Numbered from the stretch's first letter, positions 8,301-18,350 are shown. The stretch: 64,000 nucleotides of DNA from Nocardioides sp. SYSU D00038 (GCF_016924665.1 NZ_JAFFJT010000007.1:186001-250000), one strand, 5' to 3'. The notes: generated by a model from the sequence alone, not told the origin. A program made the numbers and translations.

Positions 8301-10472
8301 ATGCACCGTCAGATCGCCGGCACCCTCACCGGCCGCGTCACCAAGTGGATCGTCCTCGCCTTCTGGGTGGTCCTGTTCGTCGTCATGGCCGGCTTCAACG
8401 CCAAGCTCGTGGACGTCCAGAACAACGAGGCCTCCTCGTGGCTCCCGGGCTCCGCCGAGTCGACCAAGGTCCTCGAGCAGCTGTCCAGCACCGTCGACCC
8501 CAACGACATCCCTACCCTCGTGGTCTACAACCGCGACGAGGGCCTCACCGACGACGATCTCGCCGCCATGGACGAGCAGGCCGCCGAGATGGCCGACATC
8601 AAGGGCGTCACCGACGCCGGCGCGGTCTCGCCCAACGAGGTCGAGGAACTGCGCGCCCAGGGGGTGCCGGTGCCGTCGGCGACCTCCGAGGACGGCGAGG
8701 TCGCCTACACCTACCTGGTCTTCAACTTCGGGGAGAACGGCTGGAACGACATCCCGGAAGCCGTCGACGAGATCCGCGACATCGCCGAGATCGACGGCGT
8801 CACCGTCCACCTCGCCGGCTTCGGCGGCCAGGCGGCCGACGCCTCCGAGTCCTTCGAGGGCATCGACTCGCGGCTGATCCTCATCACGCTCGCCGTGGTC
8901 GTGGTGATCCTGCTCTTCACCTACCGCAGCCCGATCCTGTGGCTGCTGCCGATCATCAGCGCCGTGGTGTCCTACTGGGTCTCCGGCGGCGTGGTCTACC
9001 TGCTCGCCAGGTACGCCGACCTCACCGTCAACGGGCAGAGCCAGGCCATCCTCGGCATCCTGGTGATCGGCGCCGGCACCGACTACGCATTGCTGCTCGT
9101 GGCCCGCTACCGCGAGGAGCTGCGCCGCCACGAGGACCGCCACGAGGCGATGGCGTTCGCGCTCCACCGAGCCACCCCGGCGATCATCGCGAGCGCCTCG
9201 ACCGTCGCGGTCGGCATGCTGTGCCTGCTCTTCGCCGACCTCAACTCCACCGCCGGCCTGGGTCCGGTCAACGCGGTCGGCATCGGCGTGACCATGCTGG
9301 TGATGGTCACGCTGCTGCCGGCGCTGCTGGTGATCTTCGGCCGCTGGATGTTCTGGCCCAAGCGCCCGACGTTCGGCTCCGACGAGCCCAACAACCGCGG
9401 CCTGTGGGCCCGCGTGGGCAACGCCATCGCGCCGCGCCCGCGCCGGGTGTGGGTGGTCACCGCCGGGCTGCTCGCGGTGGCCTGCCTGGGCCTCTTCAAG
9501 CTCGACCCGTCGGGCCTGTCGACCGAGGACACCTACACCAAGGAGTTCGACTCCATCAAGGGCCAGAAGATCCTGGAGGGCCACGGCCTGGCCGACACCT
9601 CCAACACCGTGCAGGTCGTCACGGCGACCGGGCAGGTCGAGGCGGTCGTCTCCGCGCTCGGCGAGGTCGAGGGTCTCGGCGACGCCACGCCCCCGCAGGA
9701 CCTGGGCGGCGACCGCAGCTACGTCGAGGCCACGATCGACGCCGACATCTCCTCGCCCGCCGCGTTCGACATCGTGCAGGCGACCCGCGACGCGGTGCAC
9801 GACATCGACGGCGCCGACGCGCTGGTCGGCGGCGGGGCGGCGTTCTACCTCGACACCAAGGAGGCCTCCGACCGCGACAACCGGGTGATCATCCCGATCG
9901 TCCTGCTCGTGGTGCTGCTCATCCTGGTGATGCTGCTCCGGGCCCTGGTGGCGCCGCTGATCCTGCTCGGCACGGTGGTGCTGTCGTTCGGTGCCGCGCT
10001 CGGGCTCTCGGCGCTGCTGTTCGACTACGTGCTGCCGCTGGTCACCGAGACCTGGCCGTCCGGCGCGCAGACCGATCCCGGCTTCCCGCTGTTCGCGTTC
10101 GTGTTCCTCGTGGCACTCGGCATCGACTACAACATCTTCCTGATGACCCGGGTGCGCGAGGAGGCGGCCCAGCACGGCACCCGCCAGGGCTCGCTGATCG
10201 CGCTGTCCTCGACGGGCGGGGTGATCACCTCGGCGGGCGTGGTGCTGGCGGCGACGTTCCTCGTGCTCGGCTCGCTGCCGCTGGTGTTCCTGGCCGAGCT
10301 GGGCGTGGCCGTGGCGCTGGGCGTGCTGCTCGACACGATGATCGTCCGGTCGGTGCTGGTGACCGCGATCAACCTCGACGCGGGCAGCCGGATCTGGTGG
10401 CCGAGCAAGCTCGACCGGGGAGGCGACCAGGCGACGCCCCCAGCGACGGAGCCGGAGAAGGTCCCCGTCTGA
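8301..10472 (+). CDS. MMPL/RND-family transporter
   Basis: This 723-residue protein shows the duplicated RND layout: TM1 near residues 10-30, a periplasmic loop, five grouped helices, then a second TM7, loop and five helices. Proton-relay motifs are recognisable as GAGTDYALLLVARYREEL in the first half and LGIDYNIFLMTRVREEA in the second. Members export lipids or hydrophobic compounds using the proton gradient; examples are mycobacterial MmpL proteins and the antibiotic exporters of streptomycetes. ATG 8301 is chosen because it begins directly before the first membrane helix. No MmpS-like partner or TetR gene is adjacent, so the cargo is unknown. Confidence 0.88.
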   Translation: MHRQIAGTLTGRVTKWIVLAFWVVLFVVMAGFNAKLVDVQNNEASSWLPGSAESTKVLEQLSSTVDPNDIPTLVVYNRDEGLTDDDLAAMDEQAAEMADIKGVTDAGAVSPNEVEELRAQGVPVPSATSEDGEVAYTYLVFNFGENGWNDIPEAVDEIRDIAEIDGVTVHLAGFGGQAADASESFEGIDSRLILITLAVVVVILLFTYRSPILWLLPIISAVVSYWVSGGVVYLLARYADLTVNGQSQAILGILVIGAGTDYALLLVARYREELRRHEDRHEAMAFALHRATPAIIASASTVAVGMLCLLFADLNSTAGLGPVNAVGIGVTMLVMVTLLPALLVIFGRWMFWPKRPTFGSDEPNNRGLWARVGNAIAPRPRRVWVVTAGLLAVACLGLFKLDPSGLSTEDTYTKEFDSIKGQKILEGHGLADTSNTVQVVTATGQVEAVVSALGEVEGLGDATPPQDLGGDRSYVEATIDADISSPAAFDIVQATRDAVHDIDGADALVGGGAAFYLDTKEASDRDNRVIIPIVLLVVLLILVMLLRALVAPLILLGTVVLSFGAALGLSALLFDYVLPLVTETWPSGAQTDPGFPLFAFVFLVALGIDYNIFLMTRVREEAAQHGTRQGSLIALSSTGGVITSAGVVLAATFLVLGSLPLVFLAELGVAVALGVLLDTMIVRSVLVTAINLDAGSRIWWPSKLDRGGDQATPPATEPEKVPV

Positions 10473-10519
10473 GCGGTGTCAACGGGTGGGCCGGGGCAGC
10501 GCCCCGGCCCGCCCGTGGC

Positions 10520-10525
10520 TAGCCT
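10520..10525 (+). promoter_or_regulatory. -10 element for leaderless fbiC
   Basis: TAGCCT lies exactly six bases before GTG 10532 and there is no ribosome binding site, the usual layout of leaderless actinobacterial genes. Confidence 0.55.
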
Positions 10526-10531
10526 CGACGT

Positions 10532-13042
10532 GTGGGCGACCCGACTCCGCAGCAGGTACGACGTGCGCTCGCGCGCGCGGAGCGGGGCGCGGCGCTCGAC
10601 GTGGCCGAGGCCGAGGTGCTGCTGGCCGCCCGGGGCGAGGACCTCGACCGGCTGACCGCCGTGGCCGCACGGGTGCGCGACGCGGGCCTCGTCGCCGCCG
10701 GCCGGCCGGGCGTGGTGACCTACTCGCCCAAGGTGTTCATCCCGGTCACCCGGCTGTGCCGCGACCGGTGCCACTACTGCACGTTCGTCGAGACCCCGGG
10801 CCAGGCCCGGCGCGAGGGCCGTGAGCCCTACCTCTCCCCCGACGAGATCCTGGCGGTCGCGCGCGACGGGGCGGCCCTGGGCTGCCTCGAGGCGCTGTTC
10901 ACCCTCGGCGACCGGCCCGAGGACCGCTGGCCCGAGGCCCGGCAGTGGCTCGACGAGAAGGGCTACGACTCCACGCTCGCCTACGTGCGGGCGATGGCGG
11001 TGCGGGTGCTGGAGGAGACCGGCCTGCTGCCCCACCTCAACCCCGGCGTCATGTCGTGGGAGGAGATGAACCGGCTCAAGCCGGTATCGCCCTCGATGGG
11101 GATGATGCTCGAGACCACCTCGCGCCGGCTCTTCGAGACCCGCGGCGAGGCCCACCACGGCTCGCCCGACAAGGACCCCGACGTCCGGCTCCGGGTGCTC
11201 GAGGACGCGGGCCGGCTGTCGATCCCGTTCACGACCGGGTTGCTGGTGGGCATCGGCGAGACCCTTGCCGAGCGCGCCGAGACGATCTTCGCGCTCCGCC
11301 GGGTCTCCCGCGCCTACGGCTCGGTGCAGGAGGTCATCGTCCAGAACTTCCGGGCCAAGCCCGACACCGCGATGCGCCACACCGACGACCTCGGGCTCGA
11401 CGAGTACCGCGCGACGATCGCGGTCACCCGGGTGGTGCTCGGGCCGCGCGCCCGGGTGCAGGCCCCGCCCAACCTCGTCGACCTGGCCGAGTGCCGGGCG
11501 CTGCTGGCCGCCGGGGTCGACGACTGGGGCGGGGTCTCGCCGCTCACGCCCGACCACGTCAACCCCGAGCGGCCCTGGCCGTCGCTGGAGCGGCTGCGCG
11601 AGACCACCTCCGCGTGCGGCTTCGAGCTGGCCCCCCGGCTGACCGTGCACCCCGAGTACGTGCGGCAGGGCGAGCCGTGGCTCGACCCCCGCGTCTCGGC
11701 ACACGTGGCCGCGCTGGCCACCGACGACGGGCTCGCCCGACCCGGCGCACGGCCGGTCGGGCTGCCGTGGCAGGAGCCCGACGGCGGCTTCGAGTCGGTC
11801 GGCCGCACCGACCTGTTCGCCGCCGTCGACACCGAGGGCCGCACCGACGACCGGCGCTCCGACTTCGCCGACGTCTACGGCGACTGGGGCTCGGTGCAGG
11901 ACGCCGCGGCCACCACCGGCGCCCCGGCCGTGCTGCACGCCGAGGGCGGCGACGCCCTGCGCGCCGCCGAGGCCGACCCCGGCGGCCTCTCCGACGAGCA
12001 CGCGCTGACCCTGATGACCGCCGAGGGGCCGCTGCTCGAGCAGGTGGTCCGGCTGGCCGACGACCTGCGCCGCGAGGTCGTCGGCGACGAGGTCACCTAC
12101 GTCGTCAACCGGAACATCAACTTCACCAACGTCTGCTACGTCGGCTGCCGGTTCTGCGCCTTCGCCCAGCGACGCACCGACGCCGACGCCTACTCGCTCT
12201 CGCTCGACGAGGTCGCCGACCGCGCCGAGGAGGCGTGGGCGCTGGGCGCGACGGAGGTCTGCATGCAGGGCGGCATCGACCCCGAGCTCCCCGCGTCGTC
12301 GTACTTCGACCTGGTCTCGGCGGTCCGGCAGCGGGTGCCCGACATGCACGTGCATGCCTTCAGCCCGATGGAGGTCGTCAACGGCACCGCGCGCACCGGC
12401 CTGAGCATCGAGGACTTCCTCATCAAGGCCCGCGAGGCCGGCCTCGGCTCGCTGCCCGGCACCGCCGCGGAGATCCTCGACGACGAGGTCCGCTGGGTGC
12501 TGACCAAGGGCAAGCTGCCGGCCCGCACCTGGGTTGAGGTGGTCACGACCGCCCACCGGCTCGGCATCCCCACCACCTCGACGATGATGTACGGCCACGT
12601 CGACAACCCTCGCCACTGGGTCGGCCACCTCCGGGTGCTCACCGGCATCCAGGACGCCGCCCGGGAGGCCGGGGTGGGCGGGTTCACCGAGTTCGTGCCG
12701 CTGCCGTTCGTCCACACCAGCGCGCCCATCTACCTCGCCGGCGTCGCCCGCCCCGGCCCCACCGCCCGCGACAACCTCGCGGTGCACGCGCTGGCGCGGA
12801 TCCTGCTGCACGGGCGGGTCGACAACATCCAGACGTCGTGGGTCAAGCTCGGCGTCGACGGCACCCGCGCGATGCTCCGCGCCGGTGCCAACGACCTGGG
12901 CGGCACCCTGATGGAGGAGACCATCTCGCGGATGGCCGGCTCCGAGCACGGCTCGGCCAAGACCGTCGCCGAGCTGGTCGAGATCGGCGCCGGCATCGAC
13001 CGGCCGGTCCGCGAGCGCACCACCCTCTACGACGCCCGCTGA
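10532..13042 (+). CDS. fbiC: FO synthase, bifunctional (CofG-CofH fusion)
   Basis: This 836-residue protein carries two radical-SAM domains that make 7,8-didemethyl-8-hydroxy-5-deazariboflavin (FO), the chromophore of coenzyme F420, from a ribityl-pyrimidine and tyrosine. The N-terminal CofG-like half has its 4Fe-4S motif C-R-D-R-C-H-Y-C at residues 76-83. The C-terminal CofH-like half has C-Y-V-G-C-R-F-C at 535-542. The fused form and its length are those of actinobacterial FbiC. GTG 10532 with a TAGCCT box six bases upstream suggests a leaderless message. The LLM-class oxidoreductase at 19102 is a plausible user of F420. Other F420 genes (fbiA, fbiB, fbiD) are not in this window. Confidence 0.95.
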   Translation: MGDPTPQQVRRALARAERGAALDVAEAEVLLAARGEDLDRLTAVAARVRDAGLVAAGRPGVVTYSPKVFIPVTRLCRDRCHYCTFVETPGQARREGREPYLSPDEILAVARDGAALGCLEALFTLGDRPEDRWPEARQWLDEKGYDSTLAYVRAMAVRVLEETGLLPHLNPGVMSWEEMNRLKPVSPSMGMMLETTSRRLFETRGEAHHGSPDKDPDVRLRVLEDAGRLSIPFTTGLLVGIGETLAERAETIFALRRVSRAYGSVQEVIVQNFRAKPDTAMRHTDDLGLDEYRATIAVTRVVLGPRARVQAPPNLVDLAECRALLAAGVDDWGGVSPLTPDHVNPERPWPSLERLRETTSACGFELAPRLTVHPEYVRQGEPWLDPRVSAHVAALATDDGLARPGARPVGLPWQEPDGGFESVGRTDLFAAVDTEGRTDDRRSDFADVYGDWGSVQDAAATTGAPAVLHAEGGDALRAAEADPGGLSDEHALTLMTAEGPLLEQVVRLADDLRREVVGDEVTYVVNRNINFTNVCYVGCRFCAFAQRRTDADAYSLSLDEVADRAEEAWALGATEVCMQGGIDPELPASSYFDLVSAVRQRVPDMHVHAFSPMEVVNGTARTGLSIEDFLIKAREAGLGSLPGTAAEILDDEVRWVLTKGKLPARTWVEVVTTAHRLGIPTTSTMMYGHVDNPRHWVGHLRVLTGIQDAAREAGVGGFTEFVPLPFVHTSAPIYLAGVARPGPTARDNLAVHALARILLHGRVDNIQTSWVKLGVDGTRAMLRAGANDLGGTLMEETISRMAGSEHGSAKTVAELVEIGAGIDRPVRERTTLYDAR

Positions 13043-13146
13043 GGCTCGCTGACGCTCGCTGACGCCCCGCCCGGGCGACACCGCTCGGTAACGGCTCGGA
13101 AACAAAATCGCCCTCCCCTCTGGACGTGACCGCAGTCACTCCATAT

Positions 13147-13161
13147 GTTGTGCCGAACAAC
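13147..13161. promoter_or_regulatory. Putative ROK-repressor operator, site 1
   Basis: GTTGTGCCGAACAAC is a 15-bp inverted repeat (arms GTTGT and ACAAC) about 80 bp before the sugar-binding-protein start. It matches site 2 at 14397 at 12 of 15 positions, and both flank genes of the cluster that ends with a ROK repressor. Confidence 0.5.
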
Positions 13162-13239
13162 AAACGTCGCGGGGTCCTCGGGCAGCGCGGCACCACCACC
13201 ACACGAAGTTCGATCGAGCAGATCAAGGAGGCGGTTCGC

Positions 13240-14346
13240 TTGAAGCGCATGCAGAGCATGGTTCTCGTGGGCCTGATGAGCGCAACCTTCGCGCTGGCCG
13301 GGTGCGGCAGCGACGACGGGGGCGACGACGGGAACAACGCCGGCGACGGCGGTAGCAGCAACGGCGGCGAGACCGGCAAGGTCGGCGTGATCCTTCCCGA
13401 CACCGAGTCCTCGGTGCGCTGGGAGTCGGCGGACCGTCCGGCGCTCGAGGCGGCCTTCGAGGAGGCCGGCGTCGAGGCCGACATCCAGAACGCCGAGGGC
13501 GACGCGGAGCGGATGACCCAGATCGCCGACACCATGATCGGCGACGGCGTGACCGTCCTCGCCATCGTCAACCTCGACTCCGAGTCGGGCGCGGCCATCC
13601 AGGAGAAGGCCGCCACGGCGGGCGTCGCCACCATCGACTACGACCGCCTCACCCTCGGCGGCTCGGCGGACTACTACGTCTCGTTCGACAACACCGTCGT
13701 CGGCGAGCTGCAGGGCCAGGGTCTCGCCGACTGCCTCGGCGAGAAGGACGCCAACATCGTCTACCTCAACGGCTCGCCCACCGACAACAACGCCACCCTC
13801 TTCGCGGAGGGCGCGCACAGCGTCCTCGACGCCATCGACAGCTACAAGGTCGTCGGCGAGCAGGCCGTCCCCGACTGGGACAACGAGGAGGCCGCCACGA
13901 TCTTCCAGCAGCTCTACACCGCTGCCGACGGCAAGGTCGACGGCGTGCTGGCCGCGAACGACGGTCTGGGTGGCGCCGCGATCGGCGTGCTCGAGGCCAA
14001 CGGCCAGGCCGGCAAGGTCCCGGTCACGGGTCAGGACGCCACCGTCGAGGGCCTGCAGAACGTCCTCGCCGGCACCCAGTGCATGACGGTCTACAAGTCC
14101 GCCAAGCTCGAGGCGGCTGCGCTCGCCGAGGCCGCGATCGCCCTGGCGACCGGCGGCGAGGCCGAGACCACCGGCACCACCGAGGACGCCGAGGGCGGGC
14201 GCGACGTGCCCTCGATCCTGCTCGACCCGGTGTCGATCACCAAGGACAACGTGGGCGACGTGATCGCCGACGGTGGCCAGAGCTACGCCGACGTCTGCTC
14301 CGGTGAGTACGCCGACCTCTGCACCGAGGCCGGCATCACCGAGTGA
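13240..14346 (+). CDS. Monosaccharide ABC transporter substrate-binding lipoprotein (XylF-like)
   Basis: This 368-residue exported lipoprotein belongs to the type-1 periplasmic-binding (ribose/xylose) fold. The signal ends in the lipobox LAGC, followed by a Gly/Asp/Asn-rich linker. YYVSFDNTVVGELQGQGLADCL and AANDGLGGAAIGVL are typical sugar-binding segments. The likely start is TTG at 13240, because aaggagg at 13225-13231 is placed eight bases before it; ATG 13249 would lie 17 bases away. The order binding protein, ATPase, permease, ROK regulator is that of xylose or related pentose importers, but ribose or fructose are also possible. Confidence 0.85.
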   Translation: MKRMQSMVLVGLMSATFALAGCGSDDGGDDGNNAGDGGSSNGGETGKVGVILPDTESSVRWESADRPALEAAFEEAGVEADIQNAEGDAERMTQIADTMIGDGVTVLAIVNLDSESGAAIQEKAATAGVATIDYDRLTLGGSADYYVSFDNTVVGELQGQGLADCLGEKDANIVYLNGSPTDNNATLFAEGAHSVLDAIDSYKVVGEQAVPDWDNEEAATIFQQLYTAADGKVDGVLAANDGLGGAAIGVLEANGQAGKVPVTGQDATVEGLQNVLAGTQCMTVYKSAKLEAAALAEAAIALATGGEAETTGTTEDAEGGRDVPSILLDPVSITKDNVGDVIADGGQSYADVCSGEYADLCTEAGITE

Positions 14347-14360
14347 CCTAGGCACGAGGG

Positions 14361-14396
14361 GCGCCCGGGTCGGACCACCCGGCCCGGGCGTCTTTC
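14361..14396 (+). terminator. Hairpin between binding-protein and ATPase genes
   Basis: CGCCCGGG (14362-14369) pairs with CCCGGGCG (14383-14390) and is followed by TCTTTCGTTT. It looks like a terminator or partial attenuator that would give more binding protein than ATPase and permease. Confidence 0.6.
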
Positions 14397-14411
14397 GTTT
14401 GTCCGAACAAC
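14397..14411. promoter_or_regulatory. Putative ROK-repressor operator, site 2
   Basis: GTTTGTCCGAACAAC resembles site 1 at 13147 and lies about 50 bp before the ATPase gene, just after the hairpin. It implies a second regulated promoter inside the cluster. Confidence 0.5.
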
Positions 14412-14463
14412 AATTCACCGGCCCGCGCGTGCTCCCCCCGCCCGGGCCTCCGAGGGAGTCCAG

Positions 14464-15237
14464 ATGAGCCAGCCCCTGCTCGAGCTGCGCGGCGTCAACA
14501 AGAGCTTCGGTGTCGTCCACGTCCTCCACGACGTCGACTTCGCCGTCCACCCCGGCCAGGTCACCGCCCTCGTGGGCGACAACGGCGCCGGCAAGTCCAC
14601 CCTGGTCAAGATCATCGCCGGCATCTACGGCCGCGACTCCGGGGACTACGTCTTCGACGGCCAGCCCGTCACCGTGCACGGGCCGCGCGACGTCGCCGCG
14701 CTCGGCGTCGAGGTCGTCTACCAGGACCTCGCGCTGTGCGACAACCTCGACATCGTCGAGAACATGTTCCTCGGCCGCGAGGAGACCAAGGGTCTCGCCC
14801 TCGACGAGGTCACCATGGAGTCGCGCGCCCGCGAGACCCTCGCATCGCTGTCGGTGCGCACCGTGAAGTCGGTGCGCCAGGGCGTCGCGAGCCTCTCCGG
14901 CGGCCAGCGCCAGACCGTGGCCATCGCGAAGGCGGTGCTCTGGAACTCCAAGATCGTGCTGCTCGACGAGCCCACCGCCGCCCTGGGCGTGGCCCAGACC
15001 CGCCAGGTCCTCGACCTGGTCCGGCGGCTGGCCGACCGCGGCCTCGGCGTCGTGCTGATCTCGCACAACATGTCCGACGTCTTCGAGGTCGCCGACCGGA
15101 TCACCGCGCTCTACCTCGGCCGGGTGGCCGCCGACGTGGCTACCAAGGACGTGACGCACAGCCAGGTGGTCGAGCTGATCACCGCGGGTCGCTCCGGCGA
15201 CCTCGGCATCGCCAACAGCGCCACCGCGACGATCTGA
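14464..15237 (+). CDS. Monosaccharide ABC transporter ATP-binding protein (single-domain)
   Basis: This 257-residue ATPase has Walker A GDNGAGKST near residue 40, the signature LSGGQRQTVAIAKAVL, Walker B IVLLDEPTAALG and the H-loop LISHNM. Many sugar importers of this class use a duplicated 500-residue ATPase. This one has a single nucleotide-binding domain, as in FrcA- or short XylG-type proteins, so two copies would act together. agggag lies upstream of ATG 14464. The permease gene starts 11 bases after its stop. Confidence 0.88.
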   Translation: MSQPLLELRGVNKSFGVVHVLHDVDFAVHPGQVTALVGDNGAGKSTLVKIIAGIYGRDSGDYVFDGQPVTVHGPRDVAALGVEVVYQDLALCDNLDIVENMFLGREETKGLALDEVTMESRARETLASLSVRTVKSVRQGVASLSGGQRQTVAIAKAVLWNSKIVLLDEPTAALGVAQTRQVLDLVRRLADRGLGVVLISHNMSDVFEVADRITALYLGRVAADVATKDVTHSQVVELITAGRSGDLGIANSATATI

Positions 15238-15247
15238 GGACGACGAC

Positions 15248-16549
15248 ATGACTGACTTCGACACGCCGCACGGCGACCTGACCGGCCCGGCCGCGGCGCC
15301 GCAGGCGCCCGGCTCCGGCTTCGACAACGACAACCGCCAGGCCGCCACCATCGGCGACTCGGCCCGCGACTACCTCAACCGCCTGCGCGGCGGCGACATG
15401 GGCTCGCTGCCCGCCATCCTGGGCCTGATCGTGCTCTTCGTCGTGTTCAGCTCGCTGCACGACCGCTTCCTCACGACCTACAACATGGCCAACCTGGTCA
15501 TCCAGGCCGGCTCGATCTGCGTGCTGGCCATGGGCCTGGTCTTCGTGCTGCTGCTCGGCGAGATCGACCTCTCCGCCGGCGTCACCGGCGGTGCGGCCGC
15601 GACCATCACCGCGCTCGCCATGATCGACTACGGCCACCCGTGGTGGCTGGCGACCCTGGCCGGCATCGCGTTCGGCGCCGTGATCGGCCTGGCCATCGGC
15701 TCGCTGGTGGCGCTGCTCGGCATCCCGTCGTTCGTGGTGTCCTTGGCCTTCTTCCTGGCGCTGCAGGCCGTGCCGCTGCGGCTGATCGGCTCCGGCGGCT
15801 CGCTGCGCTTCAACGACGAGGTGCTGCGCGGGCTCTCGATCAAGAACGTCCCCGTCACCGCCGGCTGGATCGCCGCCGTCGCCATCGTGGTCGCGTTCGC
15901 GGCGCTCGCCCTGTGGCGCTACCGCTCCCGCTCGGCGCGCGGGCTGGTGCACCAGCCGCTGGCGCTGGTGCTCCTGCAGATCGGCGTGCTCGCGGTGATC
16001 GTGCTGGGACTCACCGCCCTGCTGAGCTCCAACCGGGCGCCCAACCCGGCCGTGTTCAACATCAGCGGCATCCCGTGGGTCGCGCCGGTGGTGATCGCGC
16101 TGCTGCTGTTCTGGACCTTCGTGCTCAAGCGCACCCGCTTCGGCCGCCACCTCTACGCCGTCGGCGGCAACGCCGAGGCCGCCCGGCGGGCCGGCATCAA
16201 CGTCACCCGGGTCAAGATCGCGGCGTTCGTGATCGGCTCCTCGATGGCAGCGGTCAGCGGCCTGCTCGCGGCGTCGTACACCGGCAAGGTCTCCCCCGGC
16301 TCGGGCGGCGGCAACGTGCTGCTCTACGCCGTGGGCGCGGCCGTCATCGGCGGGACCAGCCTCTTCGGCGGCCGCGGCCGGGCGATGGACGCGGTGGTCG
16401 GCGGGCTCGTGATCGCGACCATCCCCAACGGCCTGGGCCTGCTCAACCAGGCGAGCTACATCAACTACCTGGTCACCGGCGGCGTCCTGCTGCTCGCCGC
16501 GAGCGTCGACGCGGTCTCGCGCCGCCGCCGCTCCGCGGCCGGCGTCTAG
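15248..16549 (+). CDS. Monosaccharide ABC transporter permease (XylH-like)
   Basis: This 433-residue membrane protein of the BPD_transp_2 family has about ten to eleven hydrophobic segments after a 45-residue polar N-terminal tail. GEIDLSAGVTGG and the late GGTSLFGGRGRA are typical of ribose/xylose permeases. It is the membrane channel of the importer formed with the two preceding genes. It is larger than E. coli XylH because of a longer N terminus and an extended central loop region. Confidence 0.88.
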   Translation: MTDFDTPHGDLTGPAAAPQAPGSGFDNDNRQAATIGDSARDYLNRLRGGDMGSLPAILGLIVLFVVFSSLHDRFLTTYNMANLVIQAGSICVLAMGLVFVLLLGEIDLSAGVTGGAAATITALAMIDYGHPWWLATLAGIAFGAVIGLAIGSLVALLGIPSFVVSLAFFLALQAVPLRLIGSGGSLRFNDEVLRGLSIKNVPVTAGWIAAVAIVVAFAALALWRYRSRSARGLVHQPLALVLLQIGVLAVIVLGLTALLSSNRAPNPAVFNISGIPWVAPVVIALLLFWTFVLKRTRFGRHLYAVGGNAEAARRAGINVTRVKIAAFVIGSSMAAVSGLLAASYTGKVSPGSGGGNVLLYAVGAAVIGGTSLFGGRGRAMDAVVGGLVIATIPNGLGLLNQASYINYLVTGGVLLLAASVDAVSRRRRSAAGV

Positions 16550-16562
16550 GCGCCGGGGTGCG

Positions 16563-17801
16563 ATGACGCGCACCGGCCGGCCGGGCACGGGCTCCAACCA
16601 GGAGTCCGTGCGCCGGCACAACCTCGGGACCCTGCTCCGCCACGTGCACCGGGTGGGACAGACCTCGCGCGCCGACCTGACCGGGCTGATGGGGCTCAAC
16701 CGGAGCACGATCGCCGGCCTGGTCGGCGAGCTGGAGTCGATGCGGGTGATCGAGCACGTCACCCCCTCCAGCACGCGGTCCCCGGCCCGGCAGGGGGCGG
16801 GCCGGCCGTCCGCGGGCGTGCGGCTCGCCGCCGACGGCCCCTACGTGATCGCGGTCGACCTCGGCGTCGACCGGGCCACGGTGGCCCGGGTCGGCCTGGG
16901 CGGCCGGGTGCTGGAGCGGGCCTCGGCGCCCGTCGAGAGCCGCCCCGAGGCCTGGCAGGTCGGCGCGTCGGTGGCCGCGCTGATCCGCGCCGTGGTCGCC
17001 GGGGCCCCCACCACCTCGCCGCTGGTCGGCATCGGCGTCAGCGTCCCGGGCCTGGTCCGGCGCAGCGACGGGCTGATCCGGCTGGCGCCCAACCTGGAGT
17101 GGGTCGACGTCTCGTTCGGCTCGATCGTGCTCGCGGCGCTCGGCGTCGAGATCCCCGTCTCGCTGGCCAACGATGCCGACCTCGGCGCGCTCGCCGAGCA
17201 CCACCGCGGAGCCGGCGTCGGCGTCGACGACCTGGTCTACGTCGCCGGCAACGTCGGCGTCGGCGCGGGGGTGGTCGTGGGCGGCGTCCGGCTGACCGGG
17301 TCGGGCGGCTACGCCGGCGAGATCGGCCACCTGCCGCTCAACCCCGAGGGCGCGATGTGCCACTGCGGCAACGCCGGCTGCTGGGAGACCGAGGTCGGCG
17401 GCACCGCCGTCGCCGCCGCGATCCGCTGCCCGGCCGACCGGGTGCCGCAGCTCGACGAGGAGCTGGCCGCACTGTCGGCGCCGACCCCCGAGCTGCGGCG
17501 GATCGGCCGCCACCTCGGCAACGGGCTGGCCGCGATCGTCAACGCCTTCAACCCGCGCCTGGTCGTGCTCGGCGGCTACTTCAGCGGCCTGTTCACCCTG
17601 GTCGGCGGTGAGGTGCAGGCGGCGCTGTCGACCCGCGCGCTCCCGGCTCCGCTGGAGTCGGTCACGCTCTCGCACCCGGCCCTCGGCGCCGACTCCTCGC
17701 TGCTCGGCGCGGCCGAGATCGCCTTCGAGCCGCTGCTCGCCGACCCCGAGTCGGCACTGGGCGCCAGCCTCCTCGACGTCGGGTCGCGGCTGGCGGGGTG
17801 A
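16563..17801 (+). CDS. ROK-family transcriptional regulator (XylR/NagC-like)
   Basis: This 412-residue protein has an N-terminal winged helix-turn-helix (residues about 15-75, QTSRADLTGLMGLNRSTIAG) followed by a sugar-kinase-like ROK domain. The ROK zinc motif is present as GHLPLNPEGAMCHCGNAGCWE, with the His and three Cys. Such proteins repress sugar-uptake genes until the sugar binds. It starts 13 bp after the permease stop, so it is co-transcribed with the importer it probably controls. The two 15-bp inverted repeats at 13147 and 14397 are its candidate targets. Confidence 0.88.
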   Translation: MTRTGRPGTGSNQESVRRHNLGTLLRHVHRVGQTSRADLTGLMGLNRSTIAGLVGELESMRVIEHVTPSSTRSPARQGAGRPSAGVRLAADGPYVIAVDLGVDRATVARVGLGGRVLERASAPVESRPEAWQVGASVAALIRAVVAGAPTTSPLVGIGVSVPGLVRRSDGLIRLAPNLEWVDVSFGSIVLAALGVEIPVSLANDADLGALAEHHRGAGVGVDDLVYVAGNVGVGAGVVVGGVRLTGSGGYAGEIGHLPLNPEGAMCHCGNAGCWETEVGGTAVAAAIRCPADRVPQLDEELAALSAPTPELRRIGRHLGNGLAAIVNAFNPRLVVLGGYFSGLFTLVGGEVQAALSTRALPAPLESVTLSHPALGADSSLLGAAEIAFEPLLADPESALGASLLDVGSRLAG

Positions 17802-17868
17802 GCCCCGGCGTATCGCGGGGGCGCACGGGGTACCGAGCGACCCGAGCCACGACGAGCAGGAGGAACGG

Positions 17869-18315
17869 ATGACCAACGGCGACCCCGCCGACGGCGAGAC
17901 CTACGGCGACTACAGCGTCGACGACGAGGACCAGCCGGGGGCCGAGGACTTCGGCGACTCCGACCTCGACGACGAGGCCGACCGCGGCTACTCACCGCCG
18001 GAGAAGTACTCCGCCGCCCAGGGGTTCGGCAACACCCCCTACGAGGAGGCGCTCGGCGAGACCCTCGACCAGCGGGTGGCCCAGGAGGAGCCCGAGCCCG
18101 ACCCCTACGCCGCGGCCGAGGCCGCCGACGGCGAGGAGGACCTCGACGACGGCGAGGTGGGCGACGAGCGCGCGGGCCGCCTGGTCGCCCCCGACGAGGG
18201 GTCCGGCGAGGACACCGAGAAGGACCTGGTCGGCGAGGACGTCGGCATCGACGGCGCGGCCGCCTCCGCCGAGGAGGCCGCCGTGCACGTCGTCCCCGAC
18301 GACCCCCAGGCGTAG
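17869..18315 (+). CDS. DUF5709 family protein
   Basis: This 148-residue strongly acidic protein is rich in Asp, Glu and Gly, with no membrane segment or signal peptide. YSVDDEDQP near the start and the GYSPPEKYSAAQGFGNTPYEE region match the actinobacterial DUF5709 pattern. Function is unknown. aggagga is placed four bases before ATG 17869, a clear start. A possible convergent terminator follows. Confidence 0.75.
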   Translation: MTNGDPADGETYGDYSVDDEDQPGAEDFGDSDLDDEADRGYSPPEKYSAAQGFGNTPYEEALGETLDQRVAQEEPEPDPYAAAEAADGEEDLDDGEVGDERAGRLVAPDEGSGEDTEKDLVGEDVGIDGAAASAEEAAVHVVPDDPQA

Positions 18316-18346
18316 CGGGACCGCGCCGCGCGGTGAGGGCGGTCCG
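18316..18346. terminator. Possible bidirectional terminator
   Basis: GGACCGC (18318-18324) pairs with GCGGTCC (18339-18345) in the 35-bp gap between two convergent genes. No T tract. Confidence 0.4.
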
Positions 18347-18350
18347 GGCC

